Shown here: one piece after another, positions 27,261 through 34,909 of the stretch
Layout of the letters: every line of letters begins with the position of its first letter
Numbering within the stretch: position 1 is the stretch's first letter
Assembly: GCA_937872385.1 (NCBI GenBank)
Contig: CALMSO010000056.1
Span: 124,001-188,000, forward strand
DNA: 64,000 bases
Direction: 5' to 3'
Source of the DNA: an uncultured Saprospiraceae bacterium
GTDB taxonomy: Bacteria; Bacteroidota; Bacteroidia; Chitinophagales; Saprospiraceae
Position numbers and translations under genes: made by a program
The notes under the pieces: generated by a model
Told to the model about the DNA's origin: nothing
The model's input: only the letters and a program-made list of their open reading frames with translations
Database searches by the model: none

Positions 27261-27473
27261 ATGAAACCGAAGCTTTTTGAAAACGCCAGCCAATGGCTGC
27301 GCCAACTCAACCACAGCCTGCGCGTGGGCGCCTTGATGGCCATTGCCACCGTGAGCCAGTGCAACTATGTGTCCACCTCTCAGTCGGGTTCGGGCGAGGT
27401 AACCTGCTGCGAGCCGGTAGAAAACATTGAGGACTGCCCCTGCATCGTCATTGTTGATGTAGGCGAGGGCTAA
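27261..27473 (+). CDS. Cys-rich exported 70-residue peptide
   Basis: MKPKLFENASQWLRQLNHSL is followed by a hydrophobic stretch (VGALMAIATVS) ending in QC, which could be a weak lipobox. A Ser/Gly-rich spacer and the terminal segment CCEPVENIEDCPCIVIV with four cysteines follow. It could be a small lipoprotein, a disulfide peptide or a peptide precursor. It lies divergent from the sigma gene and convergent with the SPFFN gene. The spacer 26999-27260 shows no promoter match I trust. Confidence 0.45.
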   Translation: MKPKLFENASQWLRQLNHSLRVGALMAIATVSQCNYVSTSQSGSGEVTCCEPVENIEDCPCIVIVDVGEG

Positions 27474-27514
27474 GAAAACTTGCGAAAGAGCGTATCGTGC
27501 CTGTGCGGTGCGCT

Positions 27515-29089
27515 CTATTTTTCCTTTGGCCAAGGCATTTTATTTTCTATGACATCTAATAGCCACTGCCGGCATACCACCGGCTGCTCGGTTTGGGCTT
27601 TGTCAAGCAACTTGGTTTTGACCTCAGCCGATAATTTGTGCTGCTGCAAGTAATGATATATCTCGCCGGCTATCGTCAGGAAATTGAGATAACTGTTTTT
27701 TCGATGCGCGTCAAGTTGAAGCGCATCATAATCCATGTATTTGCGAAAAGCCTCTTTGGCGTACAAAAAGTGCTCACCGCAGCTCCAGTCTTGCAGATAT
27801 TTCATCAAGTACATCCGAATCAGCACCGTTCGGGCCCGAATGGCGTAGCGAAATTCTGAGCGAATCAATGCTTCATAGGTATTGACGATTTTGCCATTGC
27901 GCAACTGGTAGTCTTCAGGGTTGGCGGCTTCTTCTGGTTTTAACAACTGATGAATTTCGGCGTACTTGCCTTCGTGTAGCCACACGTAGCAGCGAGCGAG
28001 GCACTTAGCCTTTTCTCTTTTGTCATCCGGCAGCAATGCCGCATAGCGATTGATGAAATCGTGGGCAAAGTCGAACGCATGATTGGTAGCCGAAAACGTA
28101 GCGATATTCAGGAATATATCATCGGGCAGGACCCCATTGAGCAGGAAAAAATTTCTGGACGACTGCTGGTGCTCGCCCAAGGCCACCCGAAACCATTCTA
28201 CGATGCGAAACGGCAGCGGATGTTGGTTATTAAGTGTAGAGTGAAAATAGAGATTAATGATCATTTTGATAATGCCCTGATTTTCTTTTTCACTCAGGCG
28301 CTCCAAGTTGGCGAGGTAAAAATCCTCGAAACGAGTGATTTTTGCTGGAGAGATATCCTCTTGCAAAAAAGTGATAATATCTATATAAACGTGAATAAGC
28401 GGATCGGTATCGTAATGCTTCATCGCCATTTGCCGCACAGGCGGCGCGAGCGTGTTCGTCTTGTCCCGGTTCTGAAAAATGCGACCAGCGACCAATGAAT
28501 CGGCTATGTGGCGCAGTTTCAAGGCAAGGTAATGCCGGTCGAGATACACATCAGCCAGCCGCGAATGCTCGGATTGGGACTGGAAGCGCTCAGCGGTTTG
28601 GTAAGAATAGCGCTCGCGGTGGAGCCAAGCAATTTGCCCGTAGGCGTCTGCGTCTGCTAAATGGACATCCGGTAGGTCTTCGCAGGCATTGCAAGCTTCT
28701 GCAAACAGCTCGTGGTTGGGGCGATGGCTCAGGGCCGCTACGGTGGTTCTGCGCTGCACGGCCGCATTGTCCTTCAGTTCGAGGTGCGCCACAAACTGCC
28801 GAATCAGGTCTTTCAGCTTCAGCAAATGTTCGTAAAGCTGATTGAACCGTACCTCCGCCTGTTTTTTTTTCGGGTATAATTGGTCGGCTATCTTTTGTGG
28901 GCGCCAGGCACCGTCTTTGCCATTTTTGAATTCCTTACTCAATTTTTCGTAAAGCGCAACCAGCTCCGGCGTCTGATTAAAAAACGGCGAATCCAGAAAT
29001 TTACGTAGTTGAGTCAGCTCACTTTTGGAAAAAATAGCCAGCCAGCCAAAAATTTCCTGCCGAATTTTTTCTCCTTTTACTAAGGCCAT
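27515..29089 (-). CDS. SPFFN-family conserved protein of Bacteroidota, unknown function
   Basis: The protein has 524 residues. The N-terminal motif FSKSELTQLRKFLDSPFFNQ is found in many large helical Bacteroidota proteins of unknown role. The rest is all-alpha with repeated Trp/Tyr/Leu helices and no enzymatic motif. ATG 29089 is clear. It may be a lineage-specific regulatory or scaffold protein. It stands between the Cys-rich peptide and a PAS-LuxR regulator on the other strand. Confidence 0.6.
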   Translation of the reverse strand: MALVKGEKIRQEIFGWLAIFSKSELTQLRKFLDSPFFNQTPELVALYEKLSKEFKNGKDGAWRPQKIADQLYPKKKQAEVRFNQLYEHLLKLKDLIRQFVAHLELKDNAAVQRRTTVAALSHRPNHELFAEACNACEDLPDVHLADADAYGQIAWLHRERYSYQTAERFQSQSEHSRLADVYLDRHYLALKLRHIADSLVAGRIFQNRDKTNTLAPPVRQMAMKHYDTDPLIHVYIDIITFLQEDISPAKITRFEDFYLANLERLSEKENQGIIKMIINLYFHSTLNNQHPLPFRIVEWFRVALGEHQQSSRNFFLLNGVLPDDIFLNIATFSATNHAFDFAHDFINRYAALLPDDKREKAKCLARCYVWLHEGKYAEIHQLLKPEEAANPEDYQLRNGKIVNTYEALIRSEFRYAIRARTVLIRMYLMKYLQDWSCGEHFLYAKEAFRKYMDYDALQLDAHRKNSYLNFLTIAGEIYHYLQQHKLSAEVKTKLLDKAQTEQPVVCRQWLLDVIENKMPWPKEK

Positions 29090-29281
29090 GCGCTGTGGGT
29101 TTAAGTGTTGATTTACAGCTACTTAAATCTAATTTTTTTGAATTTGGGCATTTGGAAATGGGCAAAAAAAATCCTGTAACAGGACTTTTGTCTCCGAGCG
29201 GCTTTTTTTGAACTAAGTATTTTTGGGAATATGAATAGTGGATAGTTGCTGAAGTAGTGATACCAAAAAAACACAAAACGT

Positions 29282-30097
29282 ATGCATCCTGTAGCCCTGC
29301 AATACACCACCATGAAAAATGAAAGCAATCGTATGACAGCTACGCTACGTTCAGCCCTGCTAAAGTACGTAGAAAACACCAAAAATGGTAGCTTGCCGAC
29401 AAAAAAAGTGCAGGATATGCCGGAAAGCGACTTGCTTGCGGCCTTGCAGCACTTCGATTCGGGCACCGACTTTGCCTATGTGATAGACGTAGCGCAGTTG
29501 CAAATGTACGGACAATACAATATGGCAGAAGCGCTGGGATACGAGCCAGAAGCCCTGACCCTCGGCGGCCTGATCGAAGCCCTGCACCCCGACGAGCGCC
29601 AAATGCTGCACAAACTGAGCCGGCGCATGTTGGAATTTGTGCGGCGCTATCGTGTAGAGCCGGTTTTTTCGGTGGGGCATCGTATCCGCAAAGCCGATGG
29701 CAGCTACGTGCGCATCCTGAGACGGGTATATCCGCTACACATAGACGAGCGGCATCAGGTGCGGCTGTACGTATGCCTGTGTACCGACATCACCGCGCAC
29801 GTCACTACCGACAAGATCACCCTCGACGTCACCCTGCCGCCCGCTGCACCTTGTACCCGGGCCGAAGCGTTGGGGTACTTCCGAGACATTCTGTCGGAAA
29901 AGCCTGTAAAATTTACCCCGCAAGAGCTGGCTGTCATCCGCGTATGGGTAGAAACCGACTCTGCCAAATTAGCTGCGGGTCGGCTTGGCATCACCGTGCG
30001 CACCGCCGAGACCCACCTGAAAAACGCCCGCAAAAAACTCGGCGTCCGGCGCACCCTCGATTTGGTTTTATACGCCAAAGAGCAAGGATTAGTTTGA
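29282..30097 (+). CDS. PAS-LuxR transcription regulator
   Basis: The product has 271 residues from ATG 29282 (ATGs at 29312 and 29333 are also possible). The central part is a PAS-like sensor (about 60-165, with FAYVIDVAQLQMYGQYNMAEALGYEPEAL and HRIRKADGSYVRILRRV in parts). The end is a LuxR-type HTH: FTPQELAVIRVW, LAAGRLGITVRTAETHLKNA, RKKLGVRRTLDLVLYA. It is likely a ligand- or redox-gated activator. It lies upstream of the AT-rich island, with a terminator between them. Confidence 0.85.
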   Translation: MHPVALQYTTMKNESNRMTATLRSALLKYVENTKNGSLPTKKVQDMPESDLLAALQHFDSGTDFAYVIDVAQLQMYGQYNMAEALGYEPEALTLGGLIEALHPDERQMLHKLSRRMLEFVRRYRVEPVFSVGHRIRKADGSYVRILRRVYPLHIDERHQVRLYVCLCTDITAHVTTDKITLDVTLPPAAPCTRAEALGYFRDILSEKPVKFTPQELAVIRVWVETDSAKLAAGRLGITVRTAETHLKNARKKLGVRRTLDLVLYAKEQGLV

Positions 30098-30310
30098 AAA
30101 GTACGTAAAAATTGGTATTTTTTATAATAAAAAGTCATCATAACTTGCATCGTGTAAAATCATTACTTCCACGAGCCGATTCACTCCAACCCGATAGCAA
30201 CTAAAAAACCCACGCACCCTACCGCGCACCGTTCGTAGTATGATATAATAGCGTAAAGCAGTTTTACACGACTACACAAAGCTAAGTGACGCTAACTTCA
30301 TGAAGACTGC

Positions 30311-30351
30311 CCCCGGAAGTAGCCGCGAAAGGGCTTCCGGGAGTTTTTTTT
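30311..30351 (+). terminator. Strong terminator before the AT-rich island
   Basis: CCCGGAAG (30312-30319) pairs with CTTCCGGG (30334-30341), followed by a T-tract (30344-30351). The spacer 30098-30382 holds nothing else I can support. The hairpin separates the PAS-LuxR gene from the next operon. Confidence 0.8.
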
Positions 30352-30382
30352 GGGAGTAAATATCACTTTTAAAATTCAGGCA

Positions 30383-31195
30383 ATGATAAAAATTGTTAAA
30401 GGCTGGTACGAAGGACTTATTTATCCATTTAAAGAACCCGATTGGAAAGAAAAGATGTGGCTTATTCCGCTTACGGGGTATTTGCTTACGCCTTTGTTTC
30501 AAATACTGGTGCTACGTGGTTGGCGTGTAGAGCTGGTTCGGAGAATTGGACTAAAGTTTGAGCGGATTCTTCCACCTGCTGATGTTCAGACCATTCTCAG
30601 ATATGCTTTACACGGCATCAAGTTATATCTGATTACCGGTATTTATTTGATTATTCCTATTTTTCTTTTTCGACTTTTTGGAATTAATCCATTCCGGCAA
30701 ATGATAGCCGAGATACTAAATATACTTGGGTATTTGTGGTATAATGATACGGGGCTACCATTAAGCACCCTCATCTGGAACTCTTTTTTGGCAATACTTT
30801 GGGAACTCTTCATTGAAAATATGTGGCTGGCATTTTATTATCCTTACTACCGGGCAGCGACGATCAGGTATGCCCTCACCGGCAAATTCAGAAAGTCACA
30901 TTTGGCCTTTTTGCCCAATGTATTATTTGTAGTCAGAAACATCGGAATATTTCTGATGATGATGGTCAATCAGGTAATTGACAAGGTGATTATTTTTTTT
31001 GTCAACATTATAATTAGCATTGTATTCACACCTATTGTGGGGGCTGCTTTGGCGCCATTATTTCTGTTCTATGCCGACTTTTGGACTTCCGGTCATGAGT
31101 ATGGTCAAATTGCTGCGAAGATGGTAAAACAGGAATATCCACATTTGCTAAGCGAGTATGATGATTTCGGCACGCTGGAAAGCGCTTATGTTTGA
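30383..31195 (+). CDS. DUF4013 polytopic membrane protein
   Basis: The product has 270 residues from ATG 30383. There are about five or six hydrophobic helices, with a conserved start GWYEGLIYPFKEPDW and the motif NMWLAFYYPYYRAA, as in DUF4013 proteins. Membership fits but the function is unknown. It is the first gene of a seven-gene, tightly packed + strand block with low GC. It begins 32 bp after the terminator T-tract. Confidence 0.72.
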   Translation: MIKIVKGWYEGLIYPFKEPDWKEKMWLIPLTGYLLTPLFQILVLRGWRVELVRRIGLKFERILPPADVQTILRYALHGIKLYLITGIYLIIPIFLFRLFGINPFRQMIAEILNILGYLWYNDTGLPLSTLIWNSFLAILWELFIENMWLAFYYPYYRAATIRYALTGKFRKSHLAFLPNVLFVVRNIGIFLMMMVNQVIDKVIIFFVNIIISIVFTPIVGAALAPLFLFYADFWTSGHEYGQIAAKMVKQEYPHLLSEYDDFGTLESAYV

Positions 31196-31239
31196 TTCTA
31201 TGAGAGTATAATCACAACAATAATAAAAATTTTCTAATC

Positions 31240-31752
31240 ATGACCCAGAATAATAAAAATACTAACTCTTTCGGGAAGCTTAATATTACCAACAAAGTGA
31301 TATCCTATGGCGGACAAACTTGGCCGCTAAGAAATATTACCAGAGTAGGGAAATATGAAATCACAAACCCCAATCCATACAACACAATGAGTATGCTGAA
31401 AACAGTGCTGGGTATTTTGTTGGGTGTTTTTCTTGCGGTAGCAGGGTATTCAATTGGCTATATCATATTCATAGCAGCAGGCATATATCTCTATTATAAA
31501 TATTATAAAAACAGACAAAATATCCCTTTCTATGGCTTACGCATTGAAACATCTTCCGGAAGTGCTGAGTTATTTACTTCGCCTAATGAAAATTTCATAG
31601 ACAAATTGGTCATCACCATTTCTGATGTCATCCATGCGGATGAGAAAATGGATTTGACCGTGAACATAGATCAAAGGACCATATACGATAACATCCATGA
31701 TTCTACGATAGTACAGAATAGTGATGTGAGAGATTCATTCAATAAAAGTTAA
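31240..31752 (+). CDS. DUF6232-like two-TM protein with SFNK motif
   Basis: The protein has 170 residues. The N-terminal soluble part starts MTQNNKNTNSFGKLN and has WPLRNITRVGKYEI. Two adjacent TM helices (about 55-87) are followed by FYGLRIETSSGSAELFTS and a C-terminal soluble tail. The last residues are STIVQNSDVRDSFNKS. The shape and the WPLRNITRV, LRIETSSG elements fit DUF6232 proteins. The tail motif is repeated at the start of the next gene, which starts 9 bp after this stop. Confidence 0.68.
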   Translation: MTQNNKNTNSFGKLNITNKVISYGGQTWPLRNITRVGKYEITNPNPYNTMSMLKTVLGILLGVFLAVAGYSIGYIIFIAAGIYLYYKYYKNRQNIPFYGLRIETSSGSAELFTSPNENFIDKLVITISDVIHADEKMDLTVNIDQRTIYDNIHDSTIVQNSDVRDSFNKS

Positions 31753-31761
31753 TGCTTTGAC

Positions 31762-32115
31762 ATGAAAGACATCAAAAAGTCAATAATTATACAAAACTCT
31801 TCCGTTGAAGGCTCTTTTAATAAGAATTCAGGAAAATCAGATGGGAAAGCCAACCACGAAGAGCCTGCAATTAACAGTGAGTTAAAAAAGCAGGTGTTGT
31901 CATTACTGGCTAAATCCCAAATAACGGAAGCAATTCAGCTACTGGAAACGCACAGCGCCACCCTCGGGAAAGATATCACGGAGGCGCTGATCAACCTGAG
32001 CGCGCGGCAGTTTCGCCTGGATAAGCAAATAGCGCTGAACACAATCTCTCATGATAATGCAGAAATGGAGCGTAATAAAATTATAAAAGCGATGGTGGAG
32101 ATGGTGGATGGGTGA
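31762..32115 (+). CDS. EAD11-like effector-associated domain protein
   Basis: The protein has 117 residues. Residues 6-20 are KSIIIQNSSVEGSFN, near-identical to the tail of the preceding gene product. After a polar linker, residues about 38-117 form a helical domain: LKKQVLSLLAKSQITEAIQL, then ALINLSARQFRLDKQIALNT and ISHDNAEMERNKIIKAMVEM. The pattern is that of effector-associated domain 11, an adaptor domain of bacterial conflict systems. EADs pair homotypically with an effector or sensor; here the candidate partner may sit in the membrane protein next door. Confidence 0.7.
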   Translation: MKDIKKSIIIQNSSVEGSFNKNSGKSDGKANHEEPAINSELKKQVLSLLAKSQITEAIQLLETHSATLGKDITEALINLSARQFRLDKQIALNTISHDNAEMERNKIIKAMVEMVDG

Positions 32116-32172
32116 GGGTATGTTTTGTAGCTTAAGGTTACCAATTGAAACATTTGTTTTAACTTATGCAAT

Positions 32173-33018
32173 ATGTATCAAGATTCAATTCCATTGCTTG
32201 AGGTTAAAGATTTAAATTTTTGGTATTCAAATCCTTCTAAACCCATTTTAGACAATGTCAACTTGTCGATATATCAAGGTGACAGAATTGGAATTATTGG
32301 CGGGAATGGATCAGGTAAATCAACGCTTACTAAGTTATTACTTGGTATATATAGACCTAAAATCGGCACTATATCCATGTTTGGAAAAGTGGTATCATGG
32401 GGAGAACATTTTCCCAATATCGGTTATATTGGTGATCCGGGACATAATGCACAAGAACTGGGACTACCTACGGGATATACTATTCAACAGGTGATTGATA
32501 CACTATGTGCACTTTATAATTCTCAAGAAGTTACAAGCCAATCGGAATTGCTCCTTTCCAACCTAGGGTTATCGGATATGAAATCAAGGCGAATCGCTAA
32601 TCTTTCTACCGGGGAACGTAAGCGATTAATGGTTTGTCTGACCTTTCTTCGGATGCCTGATTTTATCATTCTTGATGAACCATTCGATGGGCTTGATGAA
32701 TCTATCGTTGTCTATATCAAATCGGTATTAAGTGATGCCCTGCAGAACCAAGCACTTACTATCTTCTTTATTTCTCACAGTAAAATCGAAATAGATACGT
32801 TTACAAAAAAAGTTTATCGTTTAAAAGAAGGGGAACTTTTTTTCGAGCCTCAGCACTTTTTCTCAGGTGAATTAATCATTGACAGTAACAGTGCTATACA
32901 GTTTCACGAAAATACGGGACAGGTCATGGGACGCATGTTCAAAATACTTGAATCTGCAAAGAAAAATAATCGGATTGCACTACGTTTAGAATCCAGTAAT
33001 GCTGTAATCCATGAATAA
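32173..33018 (+). CDS. ABC transporter ATP-binding protein
   Basis: The protein has 281 residues. Walker A is GGNGSGKST (43-51), the signature is LSTGERKRL (144-152), Walker B is FIILDEP (164-170), and the H-loop is ISHSK. It is a canonical ABC nucleotide-binding domain in a normal exporter-type length. It overlaps the next permease gene by 8 bp (33011-33018), so the two are likely translated together and form one transporter. Confidence 0.93.
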   Translation: MYQDSIPLLEVKDLNFWYSNPSKPILDNVNLSIYQGDRIGIIGGNGSGKSTLTKLLLGIYRPKIGTISMFGKVVSWGEHFPNIGYIGDPGHNAQELGLPTGYTIQQVIDTLCALYNSQEVTSQSELLLSNLGLSDMKSRRIANLSTGERKRLMVCLTFLRMPDFIILDEPFDGLDESIVVYIKSVLSDALQNQALTIFFISHSKIEIDTFTKKVYRLKEGELFFEPQHFFSGELIIDSNSAIQFHENTGQVMGRMFKILESAKKNNRIALRLESSNAVIHE

Positions 33019-33799
33019 TATCAAAAAAGGCTGGATCATATATAGGAATCACTTCCCATCGGTATATCAACACTGGACTGTTGCTGTCAGTATCCTTCTC
33101 ATGCTACTGTTTACTTTTTTTACTTCTCTGGAAGCAGACAAAAGCATCATCTATTTTTTTTCTCTTCCTATTCTTGATACAATGGCTGACCGTGATTTTG
33201 CGTTTCAAGTGGTCTTTTTTGATTTTTTTACCGTAATATGGACTATTCTTTGTCTAGGGTTTGTGCCTGTAAAAATACTCTCACCCGTTGTGCAAAGTTA
33301 CACTGTCAGCAATCTCCTTTGGCTAAAACTCGGTCCAACAAATCGTTATGATTTAACCCTCTACAGGGTAATGTTGGTGATTATTCCTGTATGTGTATTT
33401 GGAATTGTCAGCGTCCTTTGGGCTTTGCTATTTTCTGTAGTTCATCAGGTACCCTTTTTTGATATTATTTATCCGGTTTACTCATTGTTGGCATTTATTT
33501 TGTTTACCGGTAGCATAAGTCTTTGCATGTCAGGGAAACCCACAACCCCAATTGAGGTTCGATATGCTTATATTTTTGTGATATTAGTTATTCCAATATT
33601 ACTTTTTCTGCTGAAAAGTAAAATGATTTATAAATTGAACGGGCGATATCCCTTTGTTTTTCCCTATCGTGCGGACAAATTAGGATTTGAAACATTGCCT
33701 GGTACAATTACAGCCATTGTGATTGGTGTGGCGCTAATACTCGTTATAATTGGGGGCAATTACATTCGTATTATTTCACAAAAACATCAAAACCAATGA
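33011..33799 (+). CDS. Six-TM ABC permease
   Basis: The protein has 262 residues with about six hydrophobic helices. It resembles ABC-2-type transporters in topology but has no motif that fixes the substrate. It overlaps the ATPase gene and, by ATGA at 33796-33799, the lipoprotein gene, so the three are an operon. Confidence 0.78.
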   Translation: MNNIKKGWIIYRNHFPSVYQHWTVAVSILLMLLFTFFTSLEADKSIIYFFSLPILDTMADRDFAFQVVFFDFFTVIWTILCLGFVPVKILSPVVQSYTVSNLLWLKLGPTNRYDLTLYRVMLVIIPVCVFGIVSVLWALLFSVVHQVPFFDIIYPVYSLLAFILFTGSISLCMSGKPTTPIEVRYAYIFVILVIPILLFLLKSKMIYKLNGRYPFVFPYRADKLGFETLPGTITAIVIGVALILVIIGGNYIRIISQKHQNQ

Positions 33800-34410
33800 A
33801 TTCTTTTTTGCGTAAGCGATCGCTTATATTACTTTTTACTATGCTACTTGGTTTTTCAAGTTGCCATTTATTAACTGCGCGTGTCGCGCCTTTGGTTATT
33901 TCAACAGTAATTGTTATTGGGAAAGAGCTGAAACCTCATGTCATAGCTGCCTTTGTTGAGCAGGCGATTGATAAAGGCTTTCATTTTTTGTTCAAAAAAG
34001 CTGCTCAAAATACAGCTGATGCAGTAAGCGACAGCATTGTGCCAATTGACGGACAAGGATTATTCGGTCGAAAGGTTGATAATCCTCAATATAAAGTTAT
34101 GGGTAACCATCAAAATGGGGAAATCAATCATACTATTTTTGTTGAAAAGGAATTGGTATTATTCCAAAGAAAAAATAAGTTTAGTAAATGGACATTAACT
34201 CCGGATTCCGAGTATTTAATTGCTGAACGTCTTGAAGTGGCAAGTGCCCAGGTCTCGTTGCATAAGTATGGATATAATCCTGGTAGTGTTGATGGAAAAC
34301 TTGGCAAGAATACCGCTAGGGAAATAAGAAAATTCCAGAAGGCTAATTCTTTGCCAGTTACAGGTCAATTGGACGACGTGACGCGTGAATATTTATTAAG
34401 AAGACACTAA
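33796..34410 (+). CDS. Peptidoglycan-binding lipoprotein
   Basis: The protein has 204 residues. The lipobox LLGFSSC makes Cys23 the lipidated residue. After a middle domain of unknown kind (about 25-140) comes a PG_binding_1 domain (about 147-203) with LHKYGYNPGSVDGKLGKNTA and LPVTGQLDD. This ties the module to the cell wall. It starts within the permease stop (ATGA). Confidence 0.82.
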   Translation: MNSFLRKRSLILLFTMLLGFSSCHLLTARVAPLVISTVIVIGKELKPHVIAAFVEQAIDKGFHFLFKKAAQNTADAVSDSIVPIDGQGLFGRKVDNPQYKVMGNHQNGEINHTIFVEKELVLFQRKNKFSKWTLTPDSEYLIAERLEVASAQVSLHKYGYNPGSVDGKLGKNTAREIRKFQKANSLPVTGQLDDVTREYLLRRH

Positions 34411-34423
34411 CTCAATATTTATT

Positions 34424-34678
34424 ATGAAAAATTTATTCAGAGTTTTGGGAATACTTTGCATTCTTTTTGCCATTATCTTTTTTCTGTACGGCAGTATGAA
34501 AACAGCTTCCGGCACTGAACAAGGTATGATCGAAGTTGAACAAGGAGACGGTATTGTCATGGTCGAAGAAAATACCGACCAGCAGTTTGCCCGATACGGA
34601 TTCAATACAGCAGTTATACTTGGAGTCAGCGGGCTTTTGCTTTTGTTTCTGGGGCGAAATTCTAAAGAAAATTCTTAA
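34424..34678 (+). CDS. Two-TM small protein, DUF3185-like topology
   Basis: The product has 84 residues. One TM is in LFRVLGILCILFAIIFFLYG, followed by an acidic loop with two Glu-rich stretches. The second TM is in TAVILGVSGLLLLFLG. The shape matches small Bacteroidota membrane proteins of the DUF3185 kind. It ends the AT-rich block, 14 bp after the lipoprotein gene. Confidence 0.6.
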   Translation: MKNLFRVLGILCILFAIIFFLYGSMKTASGTEQGMIEVEQGDGIVMVEENTDQQFARYGFNTAVILGVSGLLLLFLGRNSKENS

Positions 34679-34909
34679 TTTCAATAGATTTGATATACAC
34701 CAAAAATAATTACTGCATTACTGCAATGGTGCTCCAACTTGTAGCACAATAGCAATCATTGGAAGTTAGCCTTCGGAATACCAGCAGATAGCAGAATCTT
34801 TTCCGAAAAGTGCCGGTGCTTCCTGCCGATCTATTTATGATCGCTAGTGAAATGTGATGTGAGATTAATTAATATTCCCTGATATTGCAATAAGCAAAAA
34901 AATAATATT

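Noticed and set aside
30350..30382. Upstream extension of the DUF4013 gene
   Set aside because: Begins at the end of the terminator T-tract; ATG 30383 is the better start.
30098..34909. Genomic island ends or attachment sites
   Set aside because: Low GC suggests transfer, but I found no integrase, tRNA edge or direct repeat at either side.
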